A DNA stretch of 64,000 nucleotides from Paenactinomyces guangxiensis (lineage in GTDB: Bacteria > Bacillota > Bacilli > Thermoactinomycetales > Thermoactinomycetaceae), in contig NZ_JAECVR010000001.1 of assembly GCF_016055185.1 (NCBI RefSeq), positions 1 to 64,000 on the forward strand, read 5' to 3'. The notes beneath the pieces were generated by a model. The model was not told the origin of the DNA. It was given only the letters and a program-made list of their open reading frames with translations, and ran no database searches. Both the position numbers and the translations under genes were made by a program. Below, one piece after another: positions 26,408 through 35,609 of this stretch (position 1 is the first letter of the stretch; every line of letters begins with the position of its first letter).

Positions 26408-27709
26408 TTATTCACGCTTTCGGTCGATCACCGCGCCAAATAGTTTCATTCCCACATAGTAGACAATCCCGCTGGCAAGTAGCGAATTTAAGGAAGGAAT
26501 TCCGATTTCAAAAAAGTATCCAGCTGTAAAGCCGAGAACCCAAGCAGCAACAGTTACCGGATTTAAGTTTTCGGACTCAGCCGGCAAAGTCCCCTGTAAA
26601 CGGGTCTCATCCAGTACCTTTCTGCTGCGTTTTAAAATGAAATAATCGACAACCATAATTCCGCCGATTGGTGGAATCCAAACACCAAGAAAAGTTAGAA
26701 AATTAACAAACTTATCTAAGATACCCAGCACGGAAAGGAGTGTACCCACCACACCGATGATTAAGGTGATCAAACCCCGGTTGACCTTTTTGTTAAACAC
26801 AGAATCAAGCAAGTTGGTTATCCCTAAAGAAGAAGAGTATAAATTCAAATCATTGATTTTGACCGTTGCGAAAATCACGATTGCCGCTCCAAGCCAGCCA
26901 GCCGTTTGCAAGATAATGTCAACAACATCGGCACTTTTTACCGCATGAGCCATTAATACGGCGATCATATTTACACCGAGCTCGCCAACAAGCGTTCCAA
27001 TCAAGGTCATCCAGAAGACATCCTTGCTGTTGCGGCAGTAACGGCTCATATCAGGCGTAATCACCGCACCGATCATGAATCCTCCCGCAACCATCGTGGC
27101 TGCCATCCCTAATGAAAGATGAGGGCCTGGAGCTGGAGAAGCAACGAGCTCCCCGAGTGAATGGCTGTGAAGGACATTATAAATACCGTAACCAATGACC
27201 GCTAAGAAACCGGGAACCGCGATTTTCGCTGTCCAGCTTAACCATTTGAAACCGAAAATGACAATCGCTGTAACAAACAATCCGGTTAACGTTGCCGCCA
27301 GCGGAAAGCCCAGCGCTCCGCCCAGGGCCCCATCCAATCCCTTGGCGAATACCGAGTTCTGTACGCCAAACCAACCGATCAGTCCAATGGCGATCACCGC
27401 TCCAATTATACTGGATCCATATTTCCCGAACCCCGTCCAACGGGCCAACAGGCTGGTGGATAACCCTTCCCGAACCCCGGCAATGCCGATAAGCAAACTG
27501 ACAATCTCCAGGATAACACTGCCCAGCATCGTTGCCCAAAAGGCCTCCCAAAAAGTCATCCCATATCCCAGTGCCGCTCCCAGCATAAATTGGGATAATG
27601 CCGTCAAGGCCCCGATGCGTACCAACAGAACTTCCCACATTGGAAGCCGGGCTCCCTCCGGTACGCGTGTAAGGGAGAAATCATCTGCCATATTCGAATT
27701 GCCTGCCAT
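26408..27709 (-). CDS. NCS1-family permease (cytosine/purine/hydantoin type)
   Basis: A 12-helix cytoplasmic membrane transporter of 433 residues from the CodB/NCS1 family. The first helix region reads LVRIGALTALSQFMLGAALG and is followed by FWEAFWATMLGS. GLIGWFGVQ near helix 3 and MIGAVITPDMSRYCR near helix 6 are typical of cytosine and hydantoin importers. ATG 27709 follows AAGGAGG by 7 nt. Its place between the two DUF917/hydantoinase pairs suggests that it imports their heterocyclic substrate, driven by Na+ or H+. Substrate unproven. Confidence 0.9.
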   Translation of the reverse strand: MAGNSNMADDFSLTRVPEGARLPMWEVLLVRIGALTALSQFMLGAALGYGMTFWEAFWATMLGSVILEIVSLLIGIAGVREGLSTSLLARWTGFGKYGSSIIGAVIAIGLIGWFGVQNSVFAKGLDGALGGALGFPLAATLTGLFVTAIVIFGFKWLSWTAKIAVPGFLAVIGYGIYNVLHSHSLGELVASPAPGPHLSLGMAATMVAGGFMIGAVITPDMSRYCRNSKDVFWMTLIGTLVGELGVNMIAVLMAHAVKSADVVDIILQTAGWLGAAIVIFATVKINDLNLYSSSLGITNLLDSVFNKKVNRGLITLIIGVVGTLLSVLGILDKFVNFLTFLGVWIPPIGGIMVVDYFILKRSRKVLDETRLQGTLPAESENLNPVTVAAWVLGFTAGYFFEIGIPSLNSLLASGIVYYVGMKLFGAVIDRKRE

Positions 27710-27748
27710 ATCATCTCCTCCTTCAAACATTTGTTGTGGAATCAACAA

Positions 27749-29119
27749 CTAGGATAAGGCGCCAATCGCTTTGACTTGTACTCGCAAGGCTTTACTGGGG
27801 ATATAGGCCAATGGTGTGGCCTTAATCGACTGAACAACGACGGATTCCGGTACCGCGCCGGCCAGAAGCGCTTTTTGGACCGCCTCCTTTTTGGCCATTT
27901 CCAATGTATCCTCCCTCGTCATCTCGTCCAACCAGTACATACGGTCAACCTGCCCGCTGACCGGAGCAATACACGCTCCAATGGAACTGGCATATGAATG
28001 GAATCGGGGATGGAGTACATCGGACCAAGGATACTTGAACCGGGAAGCGATCCCCGCACTTCCCTCGCCGACAAACACAATCGGAAGCGGCTCAAAGCGC
28101 GGCTGAAACCGCCCGATCACCTGAAATATCCGGTCAAGCATATTATCATCCACAGGTTCATGTGCCCCAAACGAAAGCGTCACGATCTCCGGCATCTGCA
28201 AATTGACGCGGACTCCTGCAATCCGGTAGGTTTGCCACCGTTCCTTCGGAAACCCTTCCTCTAACATCCCTATATGGGTAAACTTCTTTCCGACATCGAC
28301 AATCACACAATTGTTCAGATCTGTGAGAAAAGAAGCTCCACGGAAGCTGTTGGTCGTTCCGGACTGCAGCGTTCGGATTGGGTAACGCAGTGCATAATCG
28401 TAGGACATGAGCGTGCCATCGTTCTGCGTAAAGTAAATCATCGCTTCAATGCCATGCCTGTGCAAGAGACGGTCCAGCCCTTGAAGAGCACGCATCATCA
28501 CCTTCGAAAGGGCCGCATTGAGAATGGTCGCGTTCTCCCGTTCCAGAAAACCCAAGCTCCCCAAATCATGGGACAAGGTAATGGAAAATTCTTGTCCAGC
28601 TGTTTCCCTGATCCAGTCCGCCACCATTTGTTCATGACCGTGATTTAAAGGTGAGAAAGTACTTGTGATGGCAAAAGACTCGAACCTGTCCAGATCGATT
28701 GACCGAAGAAACGTTTCGATCCGTTCTCGGGAAGGGGGCTGATCTGACATCTGCCCGTTCACTTCATGACCGCCTGCCACCTCATGATAAATAAGTCCCA
28801 TCGCTTCCCGCAGAGACTCCGATCCTTCAAACAAGGGTGGAATACTTCCCAGGGCCTGCCCAATGCGAATCGCACATACCTTTGCCAGGTTATTTTCCTC
28901 CCGCAGAGCGTTATAACAATGAGTGGTTCCGATCATGACGGACCTGATTTCCCGTGGATCGATGTCAGTCTGTTGCAAGAGATGAACAAGGGCGGATTCA
29001 ATGCCGGAAATTCTGTCCCCCGTGGAAGGATGCTTGGCTCCGGCTACGATGTTTAAATCTTGATCCATCAGAATCGCGTCTGTTTTGCTCCCGTCGACAT
29101 CAATACCCAAACGGAACAT
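27749..29119 (-). CDS. Hydantoinase-A-like paralogue with eroded ATP motifs
   Basis: Clearly homologous to the protein at 23682-25259: shared GTTHCYNAL, LERENATILNAAL, FTQNDGTLMSYDYALRYPI and CIAPVSGQVDRMYWLDE. The nucleotide-binding motifs differ. The first loop is DVDGSKTDAIL in place of DVGGTHTDAVL. The second is DVGKKFTHIGML in place of DVGGTTTDIGVL, losing GT residues and the Asp. The segment after VTLSFGAHEP is about 60 residues shorter than in the paralogue. It may be a non-catalytic partner subunit. ATG 29119 fits the family N-terminus; it overlaps the DUF917 gene by 20 bp, so translation is coupled. The frame is intact, which argues against decay. Confidence 0.85.
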   Translation of the reverse strand: MFRLGIDVDGSKTDAILMDQDLNIVAGAKHPSTGDRISGIESALVHLLQQTDIDPREIRSVMIGTTHCYNALREENNLAKVCAIRIGQALGSIPPLFEGSESLREAMGLIYHEVAGGHEVNGQMSDQPPSRERIETFLRSIDLDRFESFAITSTFSPLNHGHEQMVADWIRETAGQEFSITLSHDLGSLGFLERENATILNAALSKVMMRALQGLDRLLHRHGIEAMIYFTQNDGTLMSYDYALRYPIRTLQSGTTNSFRGASFLTDLNNCVIVDVGKKFTHIGMLEEGFPKERWQTYRIAGVRVNLQMPEIVTLSFGAHEPVDDNMLDRIFQVIGRFQPRFEPLPIVFVGEGSAGIASRFKYPWSDVLHPRFHSYASSIGACIAPVSGQVDRMYWLDEMTREDTLEMAKKEAVQKALLAGAVPESVVVQSIKATPLAYIPSKALRVQVKAIGALS

Positions 29120-30239
29120 GGTGCGTTTCACCGCCTTCCCGGATCAGCAGTTGCTCGATCGGAGTAAAACCACTTGCAACGCCAAAACATGCGGGACCGA
29201 CCACCTCGAGCATTTTGGCATCCCTGACCAATGAAGGAGCTGGAATGGCGAGAACCCATACTTTACGATGATTTTCCAACTCTTCGATCATGATCGGATA
29301 CCCCGTATCGGCATCTAAGACGCAGATCAGATCAGGCACCATCGCAAGCGGCTGTTCCCCATGACCAGCCAATAGATACTCATTTTTAAACAGAATCTTG
29401 AGCTGTTCACCGACGTGAATGCCCGTTCCTTCCACTACCAGAGCACCGTTTAATAATCCGCCAATGATGTCCCGCTCCAGATTAACCACTTTGCCTTCCA
29501 TCAACTTGTACGGGCAGCCATAAATGGAGTTTTCAAAAGTACGGACCAATGCTTCCATCACCCGGTCCACATCCTCTTTGGCTAAGCTTACCGCTTCCCC
29601 TAACCTTTTAGCGAGGGAAAACGTTTGTTGAATGATAACCTCCCTCACTTCCAGGCCTGGCATCGGATACCCGGCAAACGCAGCCCATCCTCCCATCTCC
29701 GTCACTTTCCGCCTCGCTTGATGCTCTACTTCCCAGTTTGAAATACCTGTCATCCGGTGAATGGCTCCCTGTTCATTTACCATGATGAACGGAGCTGCCT
29801 GGATGCCGAACGAATGGTAAGTGGTCATCTGCAATTCTGGAAACGCACGGCCCATTCCGTCTCCATCTAAAAGGGGAAGCCGGGACAAGGCCGCCGCCAA
29901 CACAGGAGTGATTGCGTTCATTCCGCCGATTTCCAATCCCGCTACAGCTCCTGCGGAAATGCCCTTTTCGCTTTCCAGGATTCGAATCGCCTGAATTAAT
30001 TCCCGGCCGGAAAGGATCTTTTCACTCAAGATGGTGGGTGACCCCATGATCCCTACCGGTATGACCCACTCCATGTCCCCAAGTTCAAAAGCTGACAACA
30101 AAGGAACCGGCCCCATGTCCCTGATAACTTGGATAGCCAGCAATTCCAATGCATAACTATTCCCTCCCCCTCCGGCTCCCAGAAACCTGGAGCCACATGC
30201 CAAATGGCGAATACCCTGTTCATCGATGGCCTTATCCAT
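29100..30239 (-). CDS. Second DUF917 family protein
   Basis: A 379-residue paralogue of the DUF917 protein at 25256-26353. It keeps the glycine loop GSRFLGAGGGGNSYALELLA, IGGMNAITPVLAAAL and the marker DGDGMGRAFPELQMTTYHSF. ATG 30239 follows AAGGGG by 7 nt. The longer frame would start with a TTG that lies inside the sigma-54 promoter, so it is rejected. It is the first gene of the operon, transcribed from the sigma-54 promoter at 30264-30281, and overlaps the eroded hydantoinase-A gene by 20 bp. Confidence 0.88.
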   Translation of the reverse strand: MDKAIDEQGIRHLACGSRFLGAGGGGNSYALELLAIQVIRDMGPVPLLSAFELGDMEWVIPVGIMGSPTILSEKILSGRELIQAIRILESEKGISAGAVAGLEIGGMNAITPVLAAALSRLPLLDGDGMGRAFPELQMTTYHSFGIQAAPFIMVNEQGAIHRMTGISNWEVEHQARRKVTEMGGWAAFAGYPMPGLEVREVIIQQTFSLAKRLGEAVSLAKEDVDRVMEALVRTFENSIYGCPYKLMEGKVVNLERDIIGGLLNGALVVEGTGIHVGEQLKILFKNEYLLAGHGEQPLAMVPDLICVLDADTGYPIMIEELENHRKVWVLAIPAPSLVRDAKMLEVVGPACFGVASGFTPIEQLLIREGGETHHVPFGY

Positions 30240-30263
30240 TGTTGATCCCCTTACCTTTCTAAC

Positions 30264-30281
30264 AAGCAATTATCATGCCAA
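30264..30281 (-). promoter_or_regulatory. rpoN promoter: Sigma-54 (-24/-12) promoter
   Basis: The minus strand reads TTGGCATGATAATTGCTT. GG and GC are separated by exactly 10 bp and match TGGCAC-N5-TTGCA closely. It lies 25 bp upstream of the first gene's ATG. A sigma-54 activator is encoded just upstream on the same strand. Confidence 0.85.
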
Positions 30282-30400
30282 CAAAAAACTATAAAAAACA
30301 TATATATTGTTCCAAATGGATTGGATATTATCATATTCTTCTGCGATTTCGCCTCTGCCCGGCTGTATAATCAAAGTATAGGAAAGTAATAATAAAAAAG

Positions 30401-30470
30401 TATTTCTCATTTTTTATCATTATTTCTCTCTATTTATCATCTTTTCTCACTTTGAGAATTTTTTCTCACG
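30401..30470 (-). promoter_or_regulatory. Phased repeats, candidate upstream activating sequences
   Basis: TTTCTC (plus strand) recurs at 30403, 30423, 30443 and 30462, a 19-20-bp period. The first two units are nearly identical 20-mers ending in TTATCAT. The last two lie in the 3' codons of the activator gene and form dyads TTCTCA-N3-TGAGAA. They sit about 120-200 bp upstream of the sigma-54 promoter, the usual distance for enhancer sites. Confidence 0.65.
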
Positions 30471-31853
30471 ATGATACCTTTGCAATCGCCGGTATAGCGT
30501 AGCTAAACTTATTCCCAAAGCCTCCGCCGCTTTTCGCTTCCCTTCCGTACTTGTCCCAAATCGGCGAAGAGCTTGCTGAATCAAATACTCTTCCGTTTCC
30601 TCAATTTTTAAAGGAGAAGGATCAAGAGTTGTTTTGTTTTGCCATACAGACAGTGGTTGATCTGTCCCATTCTCGTTTTCCGCATTCTCACGAAGCGAAG
30701 CAGGTAAACTGCTCATGGTAACAAGATCTCCAATTTCAAGATTAACAATATACTCGATGATATTCTCCAATTCACGGATGTTGCCCGGCCAGTGGTACTC
30801 GTAAAATTTTTTCCAGACTTGTGAAGACAGACGCTTCGTTTCCTTCCCTAAACGATCTGCAAACTTTTTCATGTAAAAGTCGACCAATCCATACAAATCT
30901 TCCTTCCGTTCCCTAAGCGGCGGAATATACAGAGGAATCACATTGAGACGAAAATATAAATCTTCGCGAAATTGTTGTTTGGCAATCATGGCTTCCAAAT
31001 CCTTATGGGTTGCCGCTATCACGCGAACATCGACGGGAATGCTCTCTGAGCCGCCGATCCTTTCTACTCTTCGCTCCTGCAGCACACGCAACAACTTCGC
31101 TTGTAAAAAGAGCGGCATATCTCCAATCTCATCCAAAAATAAGGTCCCTCCCCGTGCTAATTCAAACCGGCCAGGTTTACCACCTTTCTTTGCTCCTGTA
31201 AAAGCACCTTCCTCATAGCCAAACAGCTCGCTTTCCAGGAGTGATTCAGGAATCGCCGCACAGTTCAAGGCAACAAATGGACCTTTCATGCGGTGACTTG
31301 CAGCATGGATGGCCTGGGCGAGAACTTCCTTACCGGTCCCGCTTTCACCTCGGATCAGGATGGTCGAGTCGCTTTTGGCCACCTGTTGAGCTTGAACTTT
31401 CAATTCTGTGATGGCAGGACTGTTTCCTCGAATATCAGAAAACGTATAGCGCGTGGTATATTTTCGATCCCTTTCCGAGCCTTGCTGCAAAACAGGTTGA
31501 GTAAATTGCAAGACGGCTCTTTCCACATGTTTGTTTACATAAAGCGGGTGTATGCGGCACATGTAAGGATGATGAATTCCTGCAGCATCTATAATTTGAA
31601 CCGGGAAATCCTTTACAGGTTTCCCCTGTTGAACAAGCTTTAATAGTTTTGCAGGCTCGATTAATTCCGGAAGCCGTTTATTCATTAATGTGATCGGTGA
31701 ACGTCTCCACACATTCTCCGCAACCGTATTGGTGTGGATCACAGCCCCTTCTCGATCAACCACCAAAACCGGTGTGGCAATCATTGTCAACAGGGCTTCC
31801 ACCTCATGCAAAAGCTTTTTTCGCTCTTTTTTCAGCTGTTCTATAGTGTCCAT
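30447..31853 (-). CDS. Sigma-54-dependent transcriptional activator with PAS domain
   Basis: A 468-residue enhancer-binding protein. The PAS-like sensor (about 18-120) has TPVLVVDREGAVIHTNTVAE. The AAA+ domain (about 138-375) has Walker A GESGTGKE (169-176), the GAFTGA sigma-54 contact loop (216-221) and Walker B GGTLFLDEIGDMP (235-247). The C-terminal Fis-type HTH (about 425-465) reads RKAAEALGISLATLYRRLQR. ATG 31853 follows AAGGAGGGGG by 8 nt. There is no receiver domain, so a small ligand probably acts through the PAS domain. The adjacent sigma-54 promoter and phased repeats indicate that it controls the hydantoin-type operon. Confidence 0.95.
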   Translation of the reverse strand: MDTIEQLKKERKKLLHEVEALLTMIATPVLVVDREGAVIHTNTVAENVWRRSPITLMNKRLPELIEPAKLLKLVQQGKPVKDFPVQIIDAAGIHHPYMCRIHPLYVNKHVERAVLQFTQPVLQQGSERDRKYTTRYTFSDIRGNSPAITELKVQAQQVAKSDSTILIRGESGTGKEVLAQAIHAASHRMKGPFVALNCAAIPESLLESELFGYEEGAFTGAKKGGKPGRFELARGGTLFLDEIGDMPLFLQAKLLRVLQERRVERIGGSESIPVDVRVIAATHKDLEAMIAKQQFREDLYFRLNVIPLYIPPLRERKEDLYGLVDFYMKKFADRLGKETKRLSSQVWKKFYEYHWPGNIRELENIIEYIVNLEIGDLVTMSSLPASLRENAENENGTDQPLSVWQNKTTLDPSPLKIEETEEYLIQQALRRFGTSTEGKRKAAEALGISLATLYRRLQRYHREKKFSK

Positions 31854-32142
31854 TTATATATCCCCCTCCTTACAGAAGACTGTACGCAGAAAGAGAAGAC
31901 AGCAACAAATCATGACCGAAAAATTAAAATTTAAACACAATAACGGTTTAAATGATATTCAAAGCGCCAAAAGCCATGGGATACCAATTTTTCCTGCGGC
32001 TTATTCGGGTTGGACTTACCCCTTTATACAATGTGGCCAATGGACCACACTTTTCTGTTCCAATATTTTAATAACCGTCCAGCCTTGTTAACAAATTAAT
32101 ATTATCTCTAGCATACAAGTGTTCCTACATTATAACATATGC

Positions 32143-32424
32143 TTATTGTTTATATGGATGTTGTGGCGTTTTCCAATACTTTGTGTTAGCCATCTGTACA
32201 ATCTCAAAAGTAGAGCAATAGCTGATATTTAAAGCCATCCACTCTGGATTTTGATCGCCAAAAACCTCTTTTTCCACCTCATCCCACTGATCGAAACCAG
32301 TATGGGCAAAAAACCTTTGTGAAACGGCCCTTAACGCAAACAAAAGAAACGGGTTTAAATCTTGCGCTTCATCAGTCACAAAATGATCGTAATTTTTGCC
32401 GGCCCATTTAAAAGCAATAAAAAT
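32143..32424 (-). pseudogene. UvrD/HelD-like helicase fragment
   Basis: The coding-like frame begins inside or beside the terminator at 32425 and reads KWAGKNYDHFVTDEAQDLNP. DEAQD is the motif II (Walker B) of superfamily-1 helicases. Later ISYCSTFEIVQMAN resembles motif IV (SYRST.EI) of HelD-type proteins. The usual ~50 residues between these motifs are shortened, and the N-terminal ATP-binding and C-terminal helicase parts are missing. It is a deletion remnant. The GTG at 32379 has no ribosome binding site. Nothing else was found between 31854 and 32142. Confidence 0.6.
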
Positions 32425-32450
32425 CCGGCCCCTGTATGTGAAGGGGCCGG
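32425..32450 (-). terminator. Terminator after the Dps-like gene
   Basis: CCGGCCCC (32425-32432) and GGGGCCGG (32443-32450) form an 8-bp GC stem with a 10-nt loop. In the minus direction it is followed by ATTTTTAT, and in the plus direction by GCTTGTATTTTTT, so it may act both ways. Confidence 0.85.
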
Positions 32451-32480
32451 GCTTGTATTTTTTCCACAGCCGAAAACCTG

Positions 32481-33223
32481 TTATTGCAAGGTAGTTCCGG
32501 GATCCATAGGACGATCACCAGCTCGATCTTCTTTTCCATCCAATAAATGTCCCATTCCGCGAACTAAGGTGTCATCTTCGAGAACGCTATACAAGTGGTA
32601 ACCGAGGTCCTCGCGATCAAGAACAACCTCTTGTAAGACCTCTGCTGTTCCCCAATCTTTCAATTCATGGGCGCGAGATATGGTTTTGCGCATCATTTGT
32701 TGGAGTTTCAACTCATGTTCCAGGTCATTCCGGATAAAATCCCGGATGGTGTAACGACCTTCCACCTCATGTTTAATGTAAGAAAGTTCATGCTGAGTAA
32801 CCGGATGGGCGGTAGGAACTCCACCGAGTCGGGCCACCCGCTCCCCGATTTGATCAATATGTTTGTTGGTTTTCTCTCTATGTTCATTCAATAGTTCATG
32901 CAAACTAAGGAATGCTTCGGCCCCTTCGGTCATCCAGTGGTGTTTGTTGTACTGATGGAGGGCGACTGTCAGGGCACATTGATGATCATCGAGATGAAGG
33001 GCCATTTCCAGCCGCACTTCATAAGGAAGAGAGATCCCTGCACCGATCTTTTTTACCGTTCGTGGTTCTTCCCTGAGGATTAAATCGTGATCGGTCGAAT
33101 GTCCCGGTACGACCGGGTTAAACCCTGATTTATCCACTTGAACTGTCCATTAAAGTTTCCAAGTTGAGTCATCACTTTCACAATATCATTGGATTCGGGA
33201 GGGTGAGCCTCGTAGTTTCTCAT
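32481..33223 (-). pseudogene. Dps/ferritin-like DNA-protection protein, N-terminal frameshift
   Basis: The main frame (32481-33137) encodes a Dps-type four-helix protein: LHLDDHQCALTVALHQYNKHHW, then LHELLNEHREKTNKHIDQIG and ERVARLGGVPTAHP. The H..W and D...E residues of the inter-subunit ferroxidase centre are visible. This frame has no ribosome binding site at its GTG. Upstream, AAAGGAG precedes ATG 33223, which encodes MRNYEAHPPESNDIVKVMTQ and LGNFNGQFK in another frame. The two join as QFK-VDKSGFNPVV if one A is restored in TTCAAGTGG near 33135; 743 bp is one base short of 248 codons. It is a recent mutation or a sequence error. Function would be iron storage and oxidative DNA protection. 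Confidence 0.75.
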
Positions 33224-33304
33224 GGACGATCACTCCTTTATCATTGTTCGATTACAATTATCCCCACTAAGAAATCTCTTTATACTGAGGCTTGCTCGTT
33301 ACGA

Positions 33305-33437
33305 TTACATCTGCTCTGAAAAAATGTGGAGCGCCAGTTCCGAAATCGTTATGTTTTTGGTTGCCCAATTGCGGCCAGAGAGGGAAACATAAATTCTTCC
33401 ATCCTGAGGCACAATTCGCGCTTTACGATAGTAAAAA
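33305..33437 (-). pseudogene. Unassigned gene tail
   Basis: A minus-strand frame of about 44 codons ends at TAA 33305. It reads RKARIVPQDGRIYVSLSGRN, then WATKNITISELALHIFSEQM, with no start codon or ribosome binding site. The composition is protein-like, so it appears to be the 3' end of a lost gene. Its 5' end meets the terminator of the amylase gene. Confidence 0.3.
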
Positions 33438-33444
33438 TAGAGGA

Positions 33445-33476
33445 AACCCCCGGGAATGTATCACTTCCCAGGGGTT
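33445..33476 (-). terminator. Terminator of the alpha-amylase gene
   Basis: AACCCC-C-GGGAA and TTCCC-A-GGGGTT form a 12-bp stem with one mismatch and an 8-nt loop, 14 bp beyond the stop at 33490. The T-tract in the minus direction is weak (TTTCCTCTATTTTTA). Confidence 0.65.
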
Positions 33477-33489
33477 CATAGGGCTTAGA

Positions 33490-35067
<1,578 letters not shown>

Positions 35068-35112
35068 TTAAAGGAATGAGTGCAGAGCGGTTGCGCATTG
35101 GTGTGTAAGGAA

Positions 35113-35153
35113 TGCAAACGGTATCACAAAAAGAAACCATGAAACCGTTTGCA
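35113..35153. promoter_or_regulatory. Paired cre-like operators upstream of amylase
   Basis: TGCAAACGGTATCA (35113-35126) and TGAAACCGTTTGCA (35140-35153) both match the CcpA cre pattern TGWAARCGYTWNCW closely. Their outer parts, TGCAAACGGT and ACCGTTTGCA, also form a 10-bp inverted repeat over 41 bp. Catabolite repression or a LacI-family maltose regulator could use it. Confidence 0.7.
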
Positions 35154-35282
35154 ACCAACAATAAGTATATCTAACAGTTGCACCTTCACCCTATAACTAT
35201 CATACTATAATTATTTATATGAATATATAGAATCATTTAAAGCGGACGCCCAATGGTTACAAATACAGCCGTTGATACAACA

Positions 35283-35311
35283 TTGAACACTCCCTCCACG
35301 TTTAATACAAG
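35283..35311 (+). promoter_or_regulatory. Sigma-A-like promoter of the small RHH gene
   Basis: TTGAAC (35283-35288) and TACAAG (35306-35311) are separated by 17 bp. The ATG lies 17 bp further on, so the leader would be very short. Confidence 0.4.
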
Positions 35312-35327
35312 TATTCGAGGTGAGTAA

Positions 35328-35489
35328 ATGAGCAAAAAAATAGAAACCCAGCGAATAGATATACGGGTTCCAGTTCAGTTGCTGAAAGAAATAGAGAAAT
35401 ACCAGGAACAACAAGGAATTGCAAACAGGACAACTGCAATGCTGGAACTAGTTCGTAAAGGATTGTCAGACTTGCGAGAGGGGAAATGA
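35328..35489 (+). CDS. Ribbon-helix-helix small DNA-binding protein (53 aa)
   Basis: ATG 35328 follows GAGGTGAG by 4 nt. The product starts MSKKIETQRIDIRVPVQLLK: a beta-strand rich in alternating residues (QRIDIRVP), then helix LLKEIEKYQEQQG and helix NRTTAMLELVRKGLSDLRE. This is the ribbon-helix-helix layout of Arc/CopG-type repressors and antitoxins. No toxin gene is adjacent. It is followed 18 bp later by the nested hairpin at 35508-35554. Such proteins bind operators as dimers; the target is unknown, and autoregulation is likely. Confidence 0.75.
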   Translation: MSKKIETQRIDIRVPVQLLKEIEKYQEQQGIANRTTAMLELVRKGLSDLREGK

Positions 35490-35507
35490 TCCCCTCCCCC
35501 GTCTGAC

Positions 35508-35554
35508 GCACCGATTCATCTCACCGCTTATAGAAGCGGGAGTCTTCTCGGTGC
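35508..35554. repeat. Nested cruciform hairpin, possible transposon end or RNA scaffold
   Basis: Outer arms GCACCGA (35508-35514) and TCGGTGC (35548-35554) enclose an inner stem CCGCTT-ATAG-AAGCGG (35524-35539). No T-tract follows. The form resembles subterminal hairpins of IS200/IS605-type elements and their small derivatives, but no transposase is nearby. Confidence 0.45.
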
Positions 35555-35609
35555 ATGATGATAAAATACTGTCGAGCCACACCATGTATTTCGTCGTTCC
35601 TCATAAATG

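Noticed and set aside
27177-27752. Long overlapping frames on both strands inside the permease gene
   Set aside because: The NCS1 frame has continuous membrane helices and family motifs; the others are shadows of a GC-richer gene.
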